A DNA stretch of 64,000 bases. Origin: Pholiota molesta. Taxonomy: Eukaryota > Basidiomycota > Agaricomycetes > Agaricales > Strophariaceae. Under the pieces are notes generated by a model. It saw only the letters and a list, made by a program, of their open reading frames with translations, was not told where the DNA came from and searched no databases. A program made the position numbers and the translations under genes. Location of the stretch: NCBI GenBank assembly GCA_014925825.1, contig JACGCK010000011.1, positions 1-64,000 on the forward strand, read 5' to 3'. Shown in pieces: positions 9,273-19,092 of the stretch (the first letter of the stretch is position 1; every line of letters starts with the position of its first letter).

Positions 9273-12200
9273 ATGGCTACCTCGGGCGACGTTGAAATGT
9301 TAGTTTATGGCGCCCCTTGTCTGATTTTTTCCTATATTCTGACTGGACGCTTTTGATATTGACCTATTACAGTCACACCATCCCGAAATCACCTACTGCA
9401 CCTGCAATTCTGAACAGAATATCATGTCAGATTACGCAGAACAAGGTATTCCACTGTCCTTCAAGGTCGACAATACACAAAGCTGATGAATCTTCTTAGA
9501 TCCGCGGCGGAGCACAGGCAATGCGTGAGTCCAGCGGTTCTCGATCTTGTAGATCAGCAATACTGATGGACCTATCTACGCCATGAAGTTTATGCTGTTG
9601 GCCTGGAAGAAGAGGATATGAATAAACCACAGGTTTATCTGCTTGATGAAATGCGGCAATCCGACGCGTCTCTCACCCGTTTCTAATATAGATCGGAATT
9701 TCTCCCGTATGGTGGGAAGGTAAAGTGCTATTCATCTATGGAGCATGTGTAAAGAATCTAAACATGTATATGATATAGGAAATCCCTGCAATTCTCATCT
9801 TGTAAGAACTTTAAAGATGATGCGATAGAAATAAAAGTACATTGCCTCTGAACATGGTTCCCGGTCTAGCTCGACCTGGCCAAACACGTCAAAGAGGGCT
9901 GCAAACAGGAAGACCTTGTTGGTCTCATATTCAACACAATTGGCGTTAGGTTTGTCCAACCATGCCCTCCCTTCTGTATATTCCGGAGGTTCATAATATT
10001 ATTCAAGTGATGCTATTACTATGGGTACTGATGGTAAAAACATTACGCTTTTGAACGTTTGCACACATTGTAATCGTTATAATACACTCCAGGAATGCGA
10101 TACTCGTGAGTGAAGTCCTTGAACATACTATCGCCCTCTGATAGATAGTTTTTTAGTCTCCCGAGTCGTGATATTATCGCTGACTCTATTGAAGCTGTAT
10201 GTTGTTCGAAACCTGTTTATTTCAATGCATTTATTGATTCTCATCATGCACCCAGGTTGTGATGGTAAATCTTATTAAATGATATCCATATTTTGTCGAT
10301 TCTGTGAATCTAACAATATTATTGTGATAGGCCCAACACTATGATGGCAATATCTCCCTTCCAGGCTGCGACAAAAATATGCCTGGATGTTTTATGGCAG
10401 CCGTTCGTCACAATCGTCCAACTATCATCGTATATGGCGGTACGATCCAAGCAGGAACGAGGCATGTGGGTACGTACTGCCCTTATCTGTCGGTACAGGT
10501 TGATGACAACAAGTTCTCTAGATTGCCCCTCCATGAATAAACAGAAGGGAGGAACCGTAAATATCTCCGACGCGTTTGAGTCCTATGGTAAATATATTTC
10601 CGTCACATTTAGTAGTGAATATGGCTCATTCTGGACCAGGTGCGTATGCTGTGGGCAAAATCAGCGACGAGGAGCGGTTTGATGTCGTCCGGCATGCCTG
10701 CCCTGGAGCTGGAGCATGTGGAGGTATGTTCACTGCAAACACAATGAGCTCTGCTCTAGAGGTCAGTATTTCCACGCTCCCTCGAGGAGGTCACTATTTT
10801 CTCATTTGTTTATCAGGCACTTGGCATTTCCCTGCCATATTCCTCGAGCACACCTGCTTCGTATCCTGGTACGTCAAGCTTCAATATATTATACCTCAAC
10901 ACCCATCCCATTTGACAATACAGAGAAGGTGCAAGAATGTGTGAGAGCGGCGAAATATCTCAAGAATCTCCTGGCAAAGGACATCAAACCTAGGTTCGTC
11001 GGTACCAAGTCTACAACGTGCGGAATAATTGATAGCACCCATAATCAGGGATATCTTGACTCGAAATTCCTTCTTGAATGCCATTGTAATTGTTAATATT
11101 CTAGGAGGATCCACCAATGCTGTGCGTTCAAATTCCTTAGAATTAAATTATTTCCAATCTCATGCAGCCTGAACTTAGGTTCTCCATCTATTGGCTATGG
11201 CCCGAGCAGCAGATATCCCCCTCACTATCGATGACTTCCAGATGATCGCAGACAAAACACCTTTCCTAGCAGATATGATGTATGCTTAACATCGGACCTG
11301 TGGTATGCATGTCCAGCCACTGACAAAAAACTTATTGCAGGCCCTCTGGTAAATATTACATGGAAGACATTCACAAGATCGGGGGCATACCTGCTATCTT
11401 GAAGTATTTGTTGAACCACACGGACTTGATCGATGGCACTCAGCTTACTGTCACCGGAAAATCTCTGGCTGAGAATCTCGCAGACGTAGCGGAGCTAGAC
11501 TTTGCGACTCAAGATGTGTTCCGACCATTGAGTAATCCCATCAAACCTACTGGCCATTTAACAATTCTCAGAGGTAATTTGGCTCCTGAGACTGCTGTCG
11601 CGAAACTCACCGGCAAGGAGGGTCTGCGCTTCGAGGCAAGTGTGGCCCCTTCGCGTTCTAAATTCTTCGTGAATGAAAATGTTTCTAATAATTCCTGCCA
11701 TGTCAGGGTACTGCAAAATGCTTTGATAGGTCTGTTATTTACCCAGGATTTTACATGAAGATTCATTTGACTGTTTGTGCAGCCTTGACGGGTTTTATAC
11801 ATTGCTTGAAGCGGGTGAAATCAAGGCAGGAATGGTTCTTATTTTCAGATATCAAGGCCCTAAAGGTGCACCAGGCATGCCTGAAATGCTAGGTGATTGC
11901 AAAGTATTCATTCCTGAAATACGGAGACTGACTTACACTATTCATCCCATCTAGGACCTACTGGTGCTATTGCTGGCGCTGGATTGGCAAACTCTACGGC
12001 TCTAATTACTGATGGTCGATTCTCTGGAGCTAGCCGAGGGTTTATCATTGGCCATGTTGTTCCAGAGGCTCGAGTAGGCGGTCCTATTGCACTTGTGAAA
12101 GATGGAGACCGCATCGTCATTGATTCCGCGACCAGAAGGATAGACTGGTTTGTCGACGAGGAGGAGCAACAACGACGCAAGGCAGAATGGCTTGCCTCAG

Positions 12201-12340
12201 ACAAGGCAAAATTGAACGTGAAGCGTGGCATATTGCTGAGATATGCGAGGGATGTTGCAGTAAGTTCTTCCAAATTTTATTTCGTAACCAAATCTGAATA
12301 GCGAGTCAAGCCTGCGAGTCTCGGTGCATACTGCGATTGA
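9273..12340 (+). CDS. ILV3: Dihydroxyacid dehydratase (branched-chain amino acid synthesis)
   Basis: Fe-S enzyme that converts 2,3-dihydroxy-isovalerate and -methylvalerate to the 2-oxo acids for valine, isoleucine and leucine. Spliced exons give the family signatures: [35 protein letters not shown] and [20 protein letters not shown] (cluster Cys residues), then GGSTNAV, SGRLxD-type [13 protein letters not shown] and GHVVPEA near the C-terminus. About a dozen short introns were followed and all kept frame. One at 11637 uses GC-AG ends (GAG|GCAAGT...TCAG|GGTACT). The TGA is at 12338-12340. The protein starts [16 protein letters not shown] and reaches conserved sequence within ~25 residues, so no mitochondrial presequence is visible at this ATG; an upstream exon or a cytosolic paralogue are both possible. 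Confidence 0.93.
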
Positions 12341-12481
12341 AGGCAACAAATGCGACATGGATAATGAAATTCAGGATAGTCAGATATCACGTTGATTAAA
12401 TTTGATTAAATTGTTATAAATATATGATTCCGCATTGAAGCCAATAAAAATGGGCGCACAAACCAGAAGCATACTGTTCGA

Positions 12482-13135
12482 TTAAATTCTAGATGGTATG
12501 GTCATTTCATCAACTACAGCGTCATCGTCTGCATTCTCTGCGATAGGTTCGGTTTGGGCTGGGGCTGAGGGAAGCGGCGTGGAAGACTCTCCATTATGCT
12601 TGGTATTATATGACCCATGTCGAGACCATGGAGGGAGGTGACGGCCGTCTTTCGACCGTCGACGCTCAGGGAATAACGTCTCTCCTGCCTGGTGCTGTCC
12701 TAGAAGGACAGCAGGATCAGGTGGAATGACAATCTTCTCTTTCGCCAGTTCCAGGTCTTTCGGTCTTGGTTCTGCCTTTCCGGCAGCGATCAGGCGGTTC
12801 CTCTGTTTCCTTCGGTATCGCTTTCTGAAGTAAACAGCAAAACCTATTACCCAGATAATAAACAATCCTCCTCCGCATATGCTTCCAGCAATAATGGGCG
12901 TCAAGGCCTTCTTCCTGCGGTGTAATATTGAGATGTCAATTATGAACCTGGTACTTATAGGGGAAAGGACTAACCCGCCAAGTGCTGCTGCCTCCGAGGA
13001 ATTCGCCGCGCGGGGTATGATGGTGCGAGTTGCTTCATAAGATAGAACTGCAAAGTGAGACATATCGGTATTCAGCGTTTTGAACAGCCAACAGAAGGAG
13101 AGGGGCTGACCTTGAGCTTGAGCAAGCAACGGCAT
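12482..13135 (-). CDS. Single-pass membrane protein, unknown function
   Basis: Three exons on the minus strand: ATG at 13133-13135, an intron with GTCAGC...TTGCAG ends, and a second intron before KKALTPIIAGS. The product is about 185 residues. It has a short N-terminal part, one transmembrane helix (GSICGGGLFIIWVIGFAVYF) followed by a strongly basic stop-transfer (RKRYRRKQRNR), and a hydrophilic cytoplasmic tail rich in Pro, Ser, Glu and Asp. The N-terminal part is too short for a receptor ectodomain and there is no clear signal peptide. I do not recognise the family. It converges with ILV3 across ~140 bp. Confidence 0.6.
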   Translation of the reverse strand: MPLLAQAQGQPLSFCWLFKTLNTDMSHFAVLSYEATRTIIPRAANSSEAAALGGLVLSPISTRFIIDISILHRRKKALTPIIAGSICGGGLFIIWVIGFAVYFRKRYRRKQRNRLIAAGKAEPRPKDLELAKEKIVIPPDPAVLLGQHQAGETLFPERRRSKDGRHLPPWSRHGSYNTKHNGESSTPLPSAPAQTEPIAENADDDAVVDEMTIPSRI

Positions 13136-13582
13136 GTTGTCAACGATGGGCCGTCCGGTCGAATGGGCAACGTTATATCACAGTAACCATAAGGCGTAAA
13201 GGTATCGAGAAGTCAGAAGTTGAACGGTCCTCTCTACAACAGATTCATGGTAGACGCCAAACGCAGTTTTGAAGCAGAGCTAAGTAGACCAGCAGCAGCC
13301 CCTGACCAGCTCTCTCCACTTCTGATCACGAGGACCATAGATATTAATAAACCGAGATAAGATAGCAAGTAGCTAGCAGTACTACTTACTTAGAGCTACT
13401 GACAGAATACCAAGGTGACTCCGAAGAATGTTCGATAGTCTAATGGTTTGGCCTTTTCCTACTAATATCACTAAGAACACTGTTTTTGATAATTAATCAC
13501 AACATCCCTATTGCGAATACAGGCTCTTTAGATCAACTTGAAGACCCACCGTCAACTTGAAATGATTCGCCCAGGATCATCA
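13136..13582. other. Spacer upstream of the single-pass membrane protein gene
   Basis: 447 bp between two minus-strand genes. Several TACT/TAGCTACT short motifs occur near 13370-13400. No coding frame, tRNA or repeat could be supported. Confidence 0.4.
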
Positions 13583-14917
13583 TCACAATAGCCCAGCCAA
13601 CGGAGATTCATGAGAGGTGCCCTCTACCTGAATGTCATGAACACTTTCTAGTCCAACATCCCGGAGGATCTTGCTCATGCTCTCCTTCTTCACGGCCTCC
13701 AATTCCTCGTCGTTTTTGACGAGCATCATCCCCGCAAATCCAAGTGCATTAACGCTGATTTTCTCGCCAGTTTCTTTTAGGATATATTCATCCTTACTGC
13801 GAGGAACAATGTATAGATGTTCCAGGGTGAGAATCACGTTGTACGAAGGGGTGCCTGGTGGGTAGGCTTCATCATGCCGGATAGTGGAAATCGCGAGGTC
13901 CAGAAGTTGTAAAAATGCTTGCGCCAACGCCATTTCTAGTTGCTCAGGGCCATATGTATGTATCTGAGAAGGCAGACGGAAGCAGTGATTGGCGAAGGAG
14001 AGGTGATTGAGGGAAAAGGGCCTATCTGGAAATATAGCGTTATTATTATTTTGGACCACATGGAAAGCTTTTTTCGGACCTGGGAATGAAATTTGAGCCT
14101 TCCTTGCTGTAAGTTCGAGTGGAGGACCGTCTTCGTTATTTAAAAGCGGTAGAAATTGGATGTGTTTATGCGCCTGACTTGCGCCGCTATTTTTGCCACC
14201 TAACATCGTTAGAAGATGACATACCCAAACCGGCAAGGAGGGACCTTACAATTGTAAAATGCAAAGAAGCGCCGACCGCCTTTACGAGCAGCAGACAATA
14301 TCGAATACGCTTGAACTAGTTCAGAAGGCGACAGTGGCGATGTTTGTGGCTTAAATTCTGGGTAGATTCAGAGATTTTTTATTTTGAGGGCCAAAATTAA
14401 TGAGTCTAACTGACCTTTGGTAACCATTAGGAAATGCTGAGGAACGATGGAATATTTGTTCAGCTAATTGACGGACAGAATTTAGCGGAGAACCTTTCAA
14501 TAAAGAGTTCATACGCACTAAGATCGTGAACTCTTCTTGAGATTCCTCGTCCTTGAGGTCGCCGATATATAAATTATTACTATAGGGCGGAGAGAAAGGA
14601 TCGGAAAGCTTTTGTTTGTCCTCATGAGCAGAATCTTGACTGTCGACGCTAGTAGGTTGTGTTTTCGAGTCAACATGAGATCTAGACTGAGTAGACTTGC
14701 GTTGCAGAGCTGGACAGAGGCGTATCTCATACTGCAACGAAGATGGAGCATGAATGCAAAATTACTTGAAGTAGCGGATCATGGCAATGACCCACCTCAA
14801 TGTCAGAATCCGTATATCTAGTACTGGTTGATGGAAAAAACAGAAGATGCCGGACTGCAGTGCCTTGTCAAAACAGCCAGGAAGCTTGGAGATGATATCG
14901 GTATGTGCAATTGCCAT
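13583..14917 (-). CDS. APA2: Diadenosine tetraphosphate phosphorylase (ATP adenylyltransferase)
   Basis: Cleaves Ap4A with phosphate to ATP and ADP; HIT-superfamily GalT branch. N-terminus MAIAHTDIISKLPGCFDKAL, then YEIRLCPALQRK, NNLYIGDL, NKYSIVPQHFLMVTKEF and the catalytic SGASQAHKHIQFLPL (H-x-H-x-Q nucleotidyl-transfer motif, its last exon starting at the GGC AAA AAT near 14208). The C-terminal domain is FSLNHLSFANHCFRLP ... YNVILTLEHLYIVPRSK ... NALGFAGMMLVK. Five introns are consistent. One problem: in exon 1 the frame breaks at the six-T run at 14833-14840 (CTGTTTTTTCCATC). One extra base there restores FFPST and the conserved downstream frame. All other parts are intact, so this is probably a base-call error. 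Confidence 0.88.
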
Positions 14918-15071
14918 CGGTGTAGTGTTTAGTATGCCTTCTGAGCGCTGAGGAATTTCCAATTGACGCTTTATGAGATCGAATGCAAGGAAGATGCGTC
15001 CCCCTATTTACCTCAGGTTTCATGCCATAACATGCATGATCTGATTAGATAGTGGCACACGCACAGCCACA

Positions 15072-15358
15072 ATGACGAATGCATCCCTTCCTCCCTGTAA
15101 GTCTTCGTGCTGGATGAGCTTGCCCATTCAATTCAATCTGTTTAAGTCTAAAATACAGTGGTGGGGTGTATGATCAACTATATAACTAACGTAAGCGAAA
15201 GAGATCAGATTCCAAGAGAAAGTGGTGTCAGTACAAGTGTTGAAAAAACCAGCACAGCCAAAGAATGTAAGAAAAATGGGCCTGCCAAAAAAAACAGCAC
15301 TCCTTCTCGTCTCCCCACTACCTTGAAAGGAAAATTGAAGAGCATTTGTCCAAGATGA
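15072..15358 (+). CDS. Possible small protein, unknown
   Basis: ATG at 15072 (MTNASLPP), a donor GTAAGT at about 15096 and acceptor ATACAG near 15158 lead into an open frame (LVGCMINYITN...) that ends at 15358 with a basic tail (SRLPTTLKGKLKSICPR). The product would be about 74 residues. There is no recognisable domain, and it could equally be transcribed noncoding sequence antisense to the 3' end of the next gene. The nearby Ap4A phosphorylase gene is divergent. Confidence 0.25.
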
Positions 15359-15376
15359 ATAATTTGCTCGTTCACA

Positions 15377-16013
15377 CTAAGCCTCGCCCCCTCTACCACG
15401 GTTCTGTTTCGCCTCGGCCATTGTTTCTCCGCGCATTATTGCTCGCCCGTAACACATAGCCGCTATCAGGGACCAGATAGCTGCATTGGTGCCCTGTCAA
15501 AGATTGATTCGTTAGCATTAGATGAGAGAGTGAAGAAGGATAACCTTACTTGATAGAACAATATGGCGAAGAATGTTTGGAATAACAATAATACCACCCT
15601 AACAACTAAGCTTCGATAGAAAGAGAATTGCTTAAGCGCTGGAAGTGGCAACTCTATGGCGAGTATGACCAGTCCGAGAATCATTGAGATGATCTGGATA
15701 ATTGGGGCCTTGACGATGAGGGTTATAAACAGTGCGGCATTTGGCGCAGGCCTTGTATGCTTAGTTAGCAAAGTAATCAAAGAGGACGGAAAACATAATA
15801 ACGCACTGGAGACCTCCCGGGTCACGCAAAGTTCCACCAACAAAGTCCCAGAAGAATTTACGATAAAACAGGCCGAAGAAAGCGGCCCAAACGGCATCTG
15901 TGGCATTGTTGTCAGTCGGCGACTTGTTCAGGCTACTGCCATCTATCCTACTCACAAACATTGGCAGTAATAGCGACAAGCCGCGAATATTCATGCCAAA
16001 TGAGGTTTCCCAT
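15377..16013 (-). CDS. DUF7727-like fungal multi-pass membrane protein
   Basis: Spliced minus-strand product starts MGNLIWHEYSRLVAITANVY, then AVWAAFFGLFYRKFFWDF, GGTLRDPGGLQ and three hydrophobic helices (ALFITLIVKAPIIQIISMIL; GLVILAIELPLPALK; SLVVRVVLLLFQTFFAILFY). It ends GTNAAIWSLIAAMCYGRAIM..GETMAEAKQNRGRGGEA. About 160 residues, four exons, all splice sites GT-AG. This is a conserved fungal membrane protein that I associate with the DUF7727 entry; its function is unknown. The N-terminal WHEYSR motif and the FWDFVGGTLRDPGG loop are its most recognisable parts. The TAG is at 15377-15379. Confidence 0.8.
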
Positions 16014-16523
16014 ATTTGAACAGTCTGATATAATTCGCGGGTGGTAGAAGATCTGAGGACAGTGCTCCGGAGCGGAATTTAGGACAAGGGGCTTCGAGAA
16101 AGAAAGTGATTGAACAGGAGAAAGGGAAAGAGAATCGACGAGCACGGCTCGTCAGAGAAAGATACAGAAAGAAAGGTGAAGAGGACAAGCCCACAGCGAT
16201 GAAAGAACGAAAGAATGAAAGAGGGCACCGGGTTGTCTTCTACTATAATAACGGCGCTGCCACCCGGCGGACTTTCAATCTATTCTTGATCGTCTCCATT
16301 GCAACCACCGGCGCTGCCACTTTTTGTGACGGGGCGGCCATATCTTTGACGGTGCAACAGTGGGAACAATGGCATCTTTGATGTATCGAAGGAGTACCAA
16401 ACTACAACGCACATCGTATTCAAAGAGTCCTAGGTAGTAGGCCCATTAGAGTCCCAATTGTCCTAATTCCGAGTCATGAAATGAATGTAAGTAATATGAG
16501 AGTCCGAGTCCTCGAAAAGTTCG
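16014..16523. other. Promoter region with a purine-rich tract
   Basis: 510 bp between two minus-strand genes. Positions 16085-16240 are strongly A/G-rich on the plus strand, so CT-rich on the transcribed (minus) side just upstream of the DUF7727-like gene. This is the usual look of a fungal core promoter or leader. No gene seen. A short GGCGCTGCCAC segment appears twice (near 16253 and 16310). Confidence 0.5.
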
Positions 16524-18513
16524 TTAGCGGCGGGGGCTTTCAATCTGTGTAAAATCCATCGTTGGCGGTCGGGTACTCGGTCTCGCTGGAGTATCGTAGT
16601 AAGCCTAAAGCCAATGATGCAATCAGTTTGCATGTCATTCGTTAACATTCAGTACGCACCAATTCCGAATTAACGGGAGCAGGCTTTCGCGAAATGTTGG
16701 GTCGTGGCTGAGGAATACTGATCATAGGAACATCTGGTACCAGAGGCGACAGCGACTCCATAGAATCACGAGAGTATACAGTGGGGGTTGTATAATAGCT
16801 TGGAGCAATTGAATGGCGAGGACGCGCTGCCTTCTGTGGGGGGATAGGGAAAGGGAAGGCAGTCATGCCTCCACCGGCTTCCAAATCTCGCGGGGCCATT
16901 TGCATAGGCAGGATAGGCGTCTTGGGATCTTTTTGCATCGGTAGGATAGGTGACACAGAAATCATCGATTTTTCGATCTTAGATGAGCGAGTTCTTTGTG
17001 TGCGTAAGACCAAAAAAGCAATGATTCCCAACAAAAAGAGAAATGTAAATAGGCCACCAAATGCAGCGCCGATAATTGTGCCAGTAGAAAGACGAGAGGA
17101 TGATACAGCACTTGTCGAAGAAACCAAGGTTGCCCTAAACCGAACATTAATATAGGATACAATCTACAAAAAGGCACATACGATGCAGCTACAGCAGTTT
17201 CAGCAGCTACTGAAGTCCCACTTGGAACGGACAAGGACGGAGTGCTTGACGTAGCGACGTTTTCATTGGGAGGAGGTTTACGATGGAGGGGGTGGTGCTG
17301 TTATTCGAGGGAGTAACCGTAAAAACGGTAATCATATCCAAATCAATGAAATGGCCAGCAGACTGAGAATCGCCGGTCAACGTAAACTCATGCGGGGTGT
17401 CAGTGCTAAGGTCTGTTTGGTAGTACTGCCTATATATTTAGGCCCATCGCGTTCGGTCACTGAGAAAGCATCCTCACCAAAAGTGTCTGTGAAATGAGGT
17501 GCTGTCAATCTCAAAAAATATAGGTAAATTTAAAGCATACTTTAGGATGAACCTGGTCAGAGAAACCATTCGCTCCTCCTAACATAGTTTGTACTTGGCC
17601 GTCGACTGTAACAACAATATTGGCATGGTCGGGAGATACTGTGCCGTATACTGCAATTGCCCCTCCCGTAAATGTAAGCGACGCAGAAGCACCCGGAGTT
17701 TGCGTGAAACTAGGTCAAATAATAAATTTAAGCAATAGGCAAACGGCCATTTTTGGCAAAATACCTGAGAGTCCCATTGAAAAAGTCTGCATTCGTATTA
17801 GATCCCCAAGCTGCCGATGGCGAGTAGACAATCGATGAGTTGGTGTTGTCAATTGTTTCCATAGACATATTGCCGGTCCTAAATAGCTGGGTCAACAAAT
17901 ATTTAACACAAGATATTAAGACCCACTCTGATCCTTCGACTTGAGTCTCGAATTCAATCCAGTCGATGTCTATTGGGACTCCACCAGTATTGGTGAGGAC
18001 TACAGTGTGGGAGCCATACACCAGTCCTGAAGCAGATCCAAGAAGTTGATTTCCCGAAGCAACATTGGCCTGTGAGCTGCCGCTAGTGATGACCTGCCCA
18101 TCTACTGTAATACTGTACGTCCCATAATTCGGTCTACGACCTCCAAATATTGATAAACCAGTTCCTGCAGCGGGAGGTAATTACATAGTCGAGTGCATGG
18201 TATACATGTAAAACATACCATTAAAAGCAATGGTGGCTATTGCGCCCTGCGCGTCTGTGGTATGATATGAAGCACCAGAATACGTCTAGAGCAAATCAGA
18301 TGAATACTTATAGAGGATAGCGAAAAATTTATATGCACTCACAGAAGCCAATGGATCGTTAGTAGGTGTATCAATCCAGGAACCTGCTGGGGAATAAGTG
18401 ATCAAAGGAGAACTATCCTCCACTATGGGTGTATCAGGACGTGAGAGGATATTCTTCCTGCCTTTACTTCGGATGAACTGACCTGTCATGTTGAACTGAA
18501 AGGCAGCCATCAA
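16524..18513 (-). CDS. Type I surface-type membrane protein with two repeated beta-sandwich-like domains
   Basis: At least eight exons. The ectodomain has two related halves. The first is SSPLITYSPAGSW...YSGASYHTTDAQGAIATIAF, then FGGRRPNYGTYSITVDGQ and LGSASGLVYGSHTVVLTNTG. The second is SSIVYSPSAAWG...TPGASASLTFTGGAIAVYG, then SPDHANIVVTVDGQ. A Ser/Thr-rich stalk, one transmembrane helix (GTIIGAAFGGLFTFLFLLGI) and a cytosolic tail follow. The final exon, reached from GTGCGT at about 16664 to an acceptor at 16602, ends AYYDTPARPSTRPPTMDFTQ and stops at 16524-16526. This repeat-TM architecture is very common in Agaricomycetes; the domains resemble carbohydrate-binding jelly rolls, but ligand and function are unknown. 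From the ATG at 18511-18513 no signal peptide is visible, so the true first exon may be missed. Confidence 0.78.
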
Positions 18514-19092
18514 GGCTAAATAGATTCTTCAAAAGAGAACGAAAAAAAGAAAGAAAAGAAAGAGGAGAAAGAGGAAAAAAACGAAAAAGAAAAGATCGAG
18601 CAGAGAAAGAGAAGCAGCCACAGGCTAACGAACGCTTGAAGCCTTCAAAAGTCGTGACATGTGAGGGGGTGTCTCAGTGCTTGGGCTGCATGTTATTTTG
18701 TGATCCCGCAACTGATGTATGTAGACGACCAATGATGAATCGATGACAAGTTGACTAGGCATGGACAGACGTAGACAGATGGTTGATGGTACAGTGAGTC
18801 TGCATGAGGACTGGTAACAGTTGCCAGCAGGTAGCACAGCATTCAACAGGTCAGGTCATTGCGATAGATTGCGATCGAAGGCTGTCGAGAGGTCTGTGAG
18901 GGCCCGAGCGCGGTGAGCACGACTCAGATGGGACAACCGGATAAATATCGGTCCGTCGATTATCCCAATCCAGTAAATGTAAAGTGACTAGTAGTGGAGT
19001 CGTCCTCTTCATCGAGTCGCCCAGCACTGCTTTATCTTCAGAGTTACCCTACTACTCAAAAAGTATCCTAGACGTCTACTCGTTATCCTGAT
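18514..19092. other. Divergent promoter region
   Basis: 579 bp between divergently transcribed genes. Positions 18530-18600 are a nearly pure purine tract on the plus strand (a CT tract for the minus-strand gene). The rest has no coding signal. Confidence 0.5.

Noticed and set aside
13430..13510. tRNA-like start (GTTCGATAGTCTAATGGTTTGG)
   Set aside because: No matching acceptor stem, T-loop or D-loop geometry follows; likely chance.
15205..15399. Minus-strand frame with hydrophobic residues at the end of the DUF7727-like gene
   Set aside because: Lies in the 3' region of that gene in another frame; hydrophobicity comes from the poly-purine/pyrimidine content.
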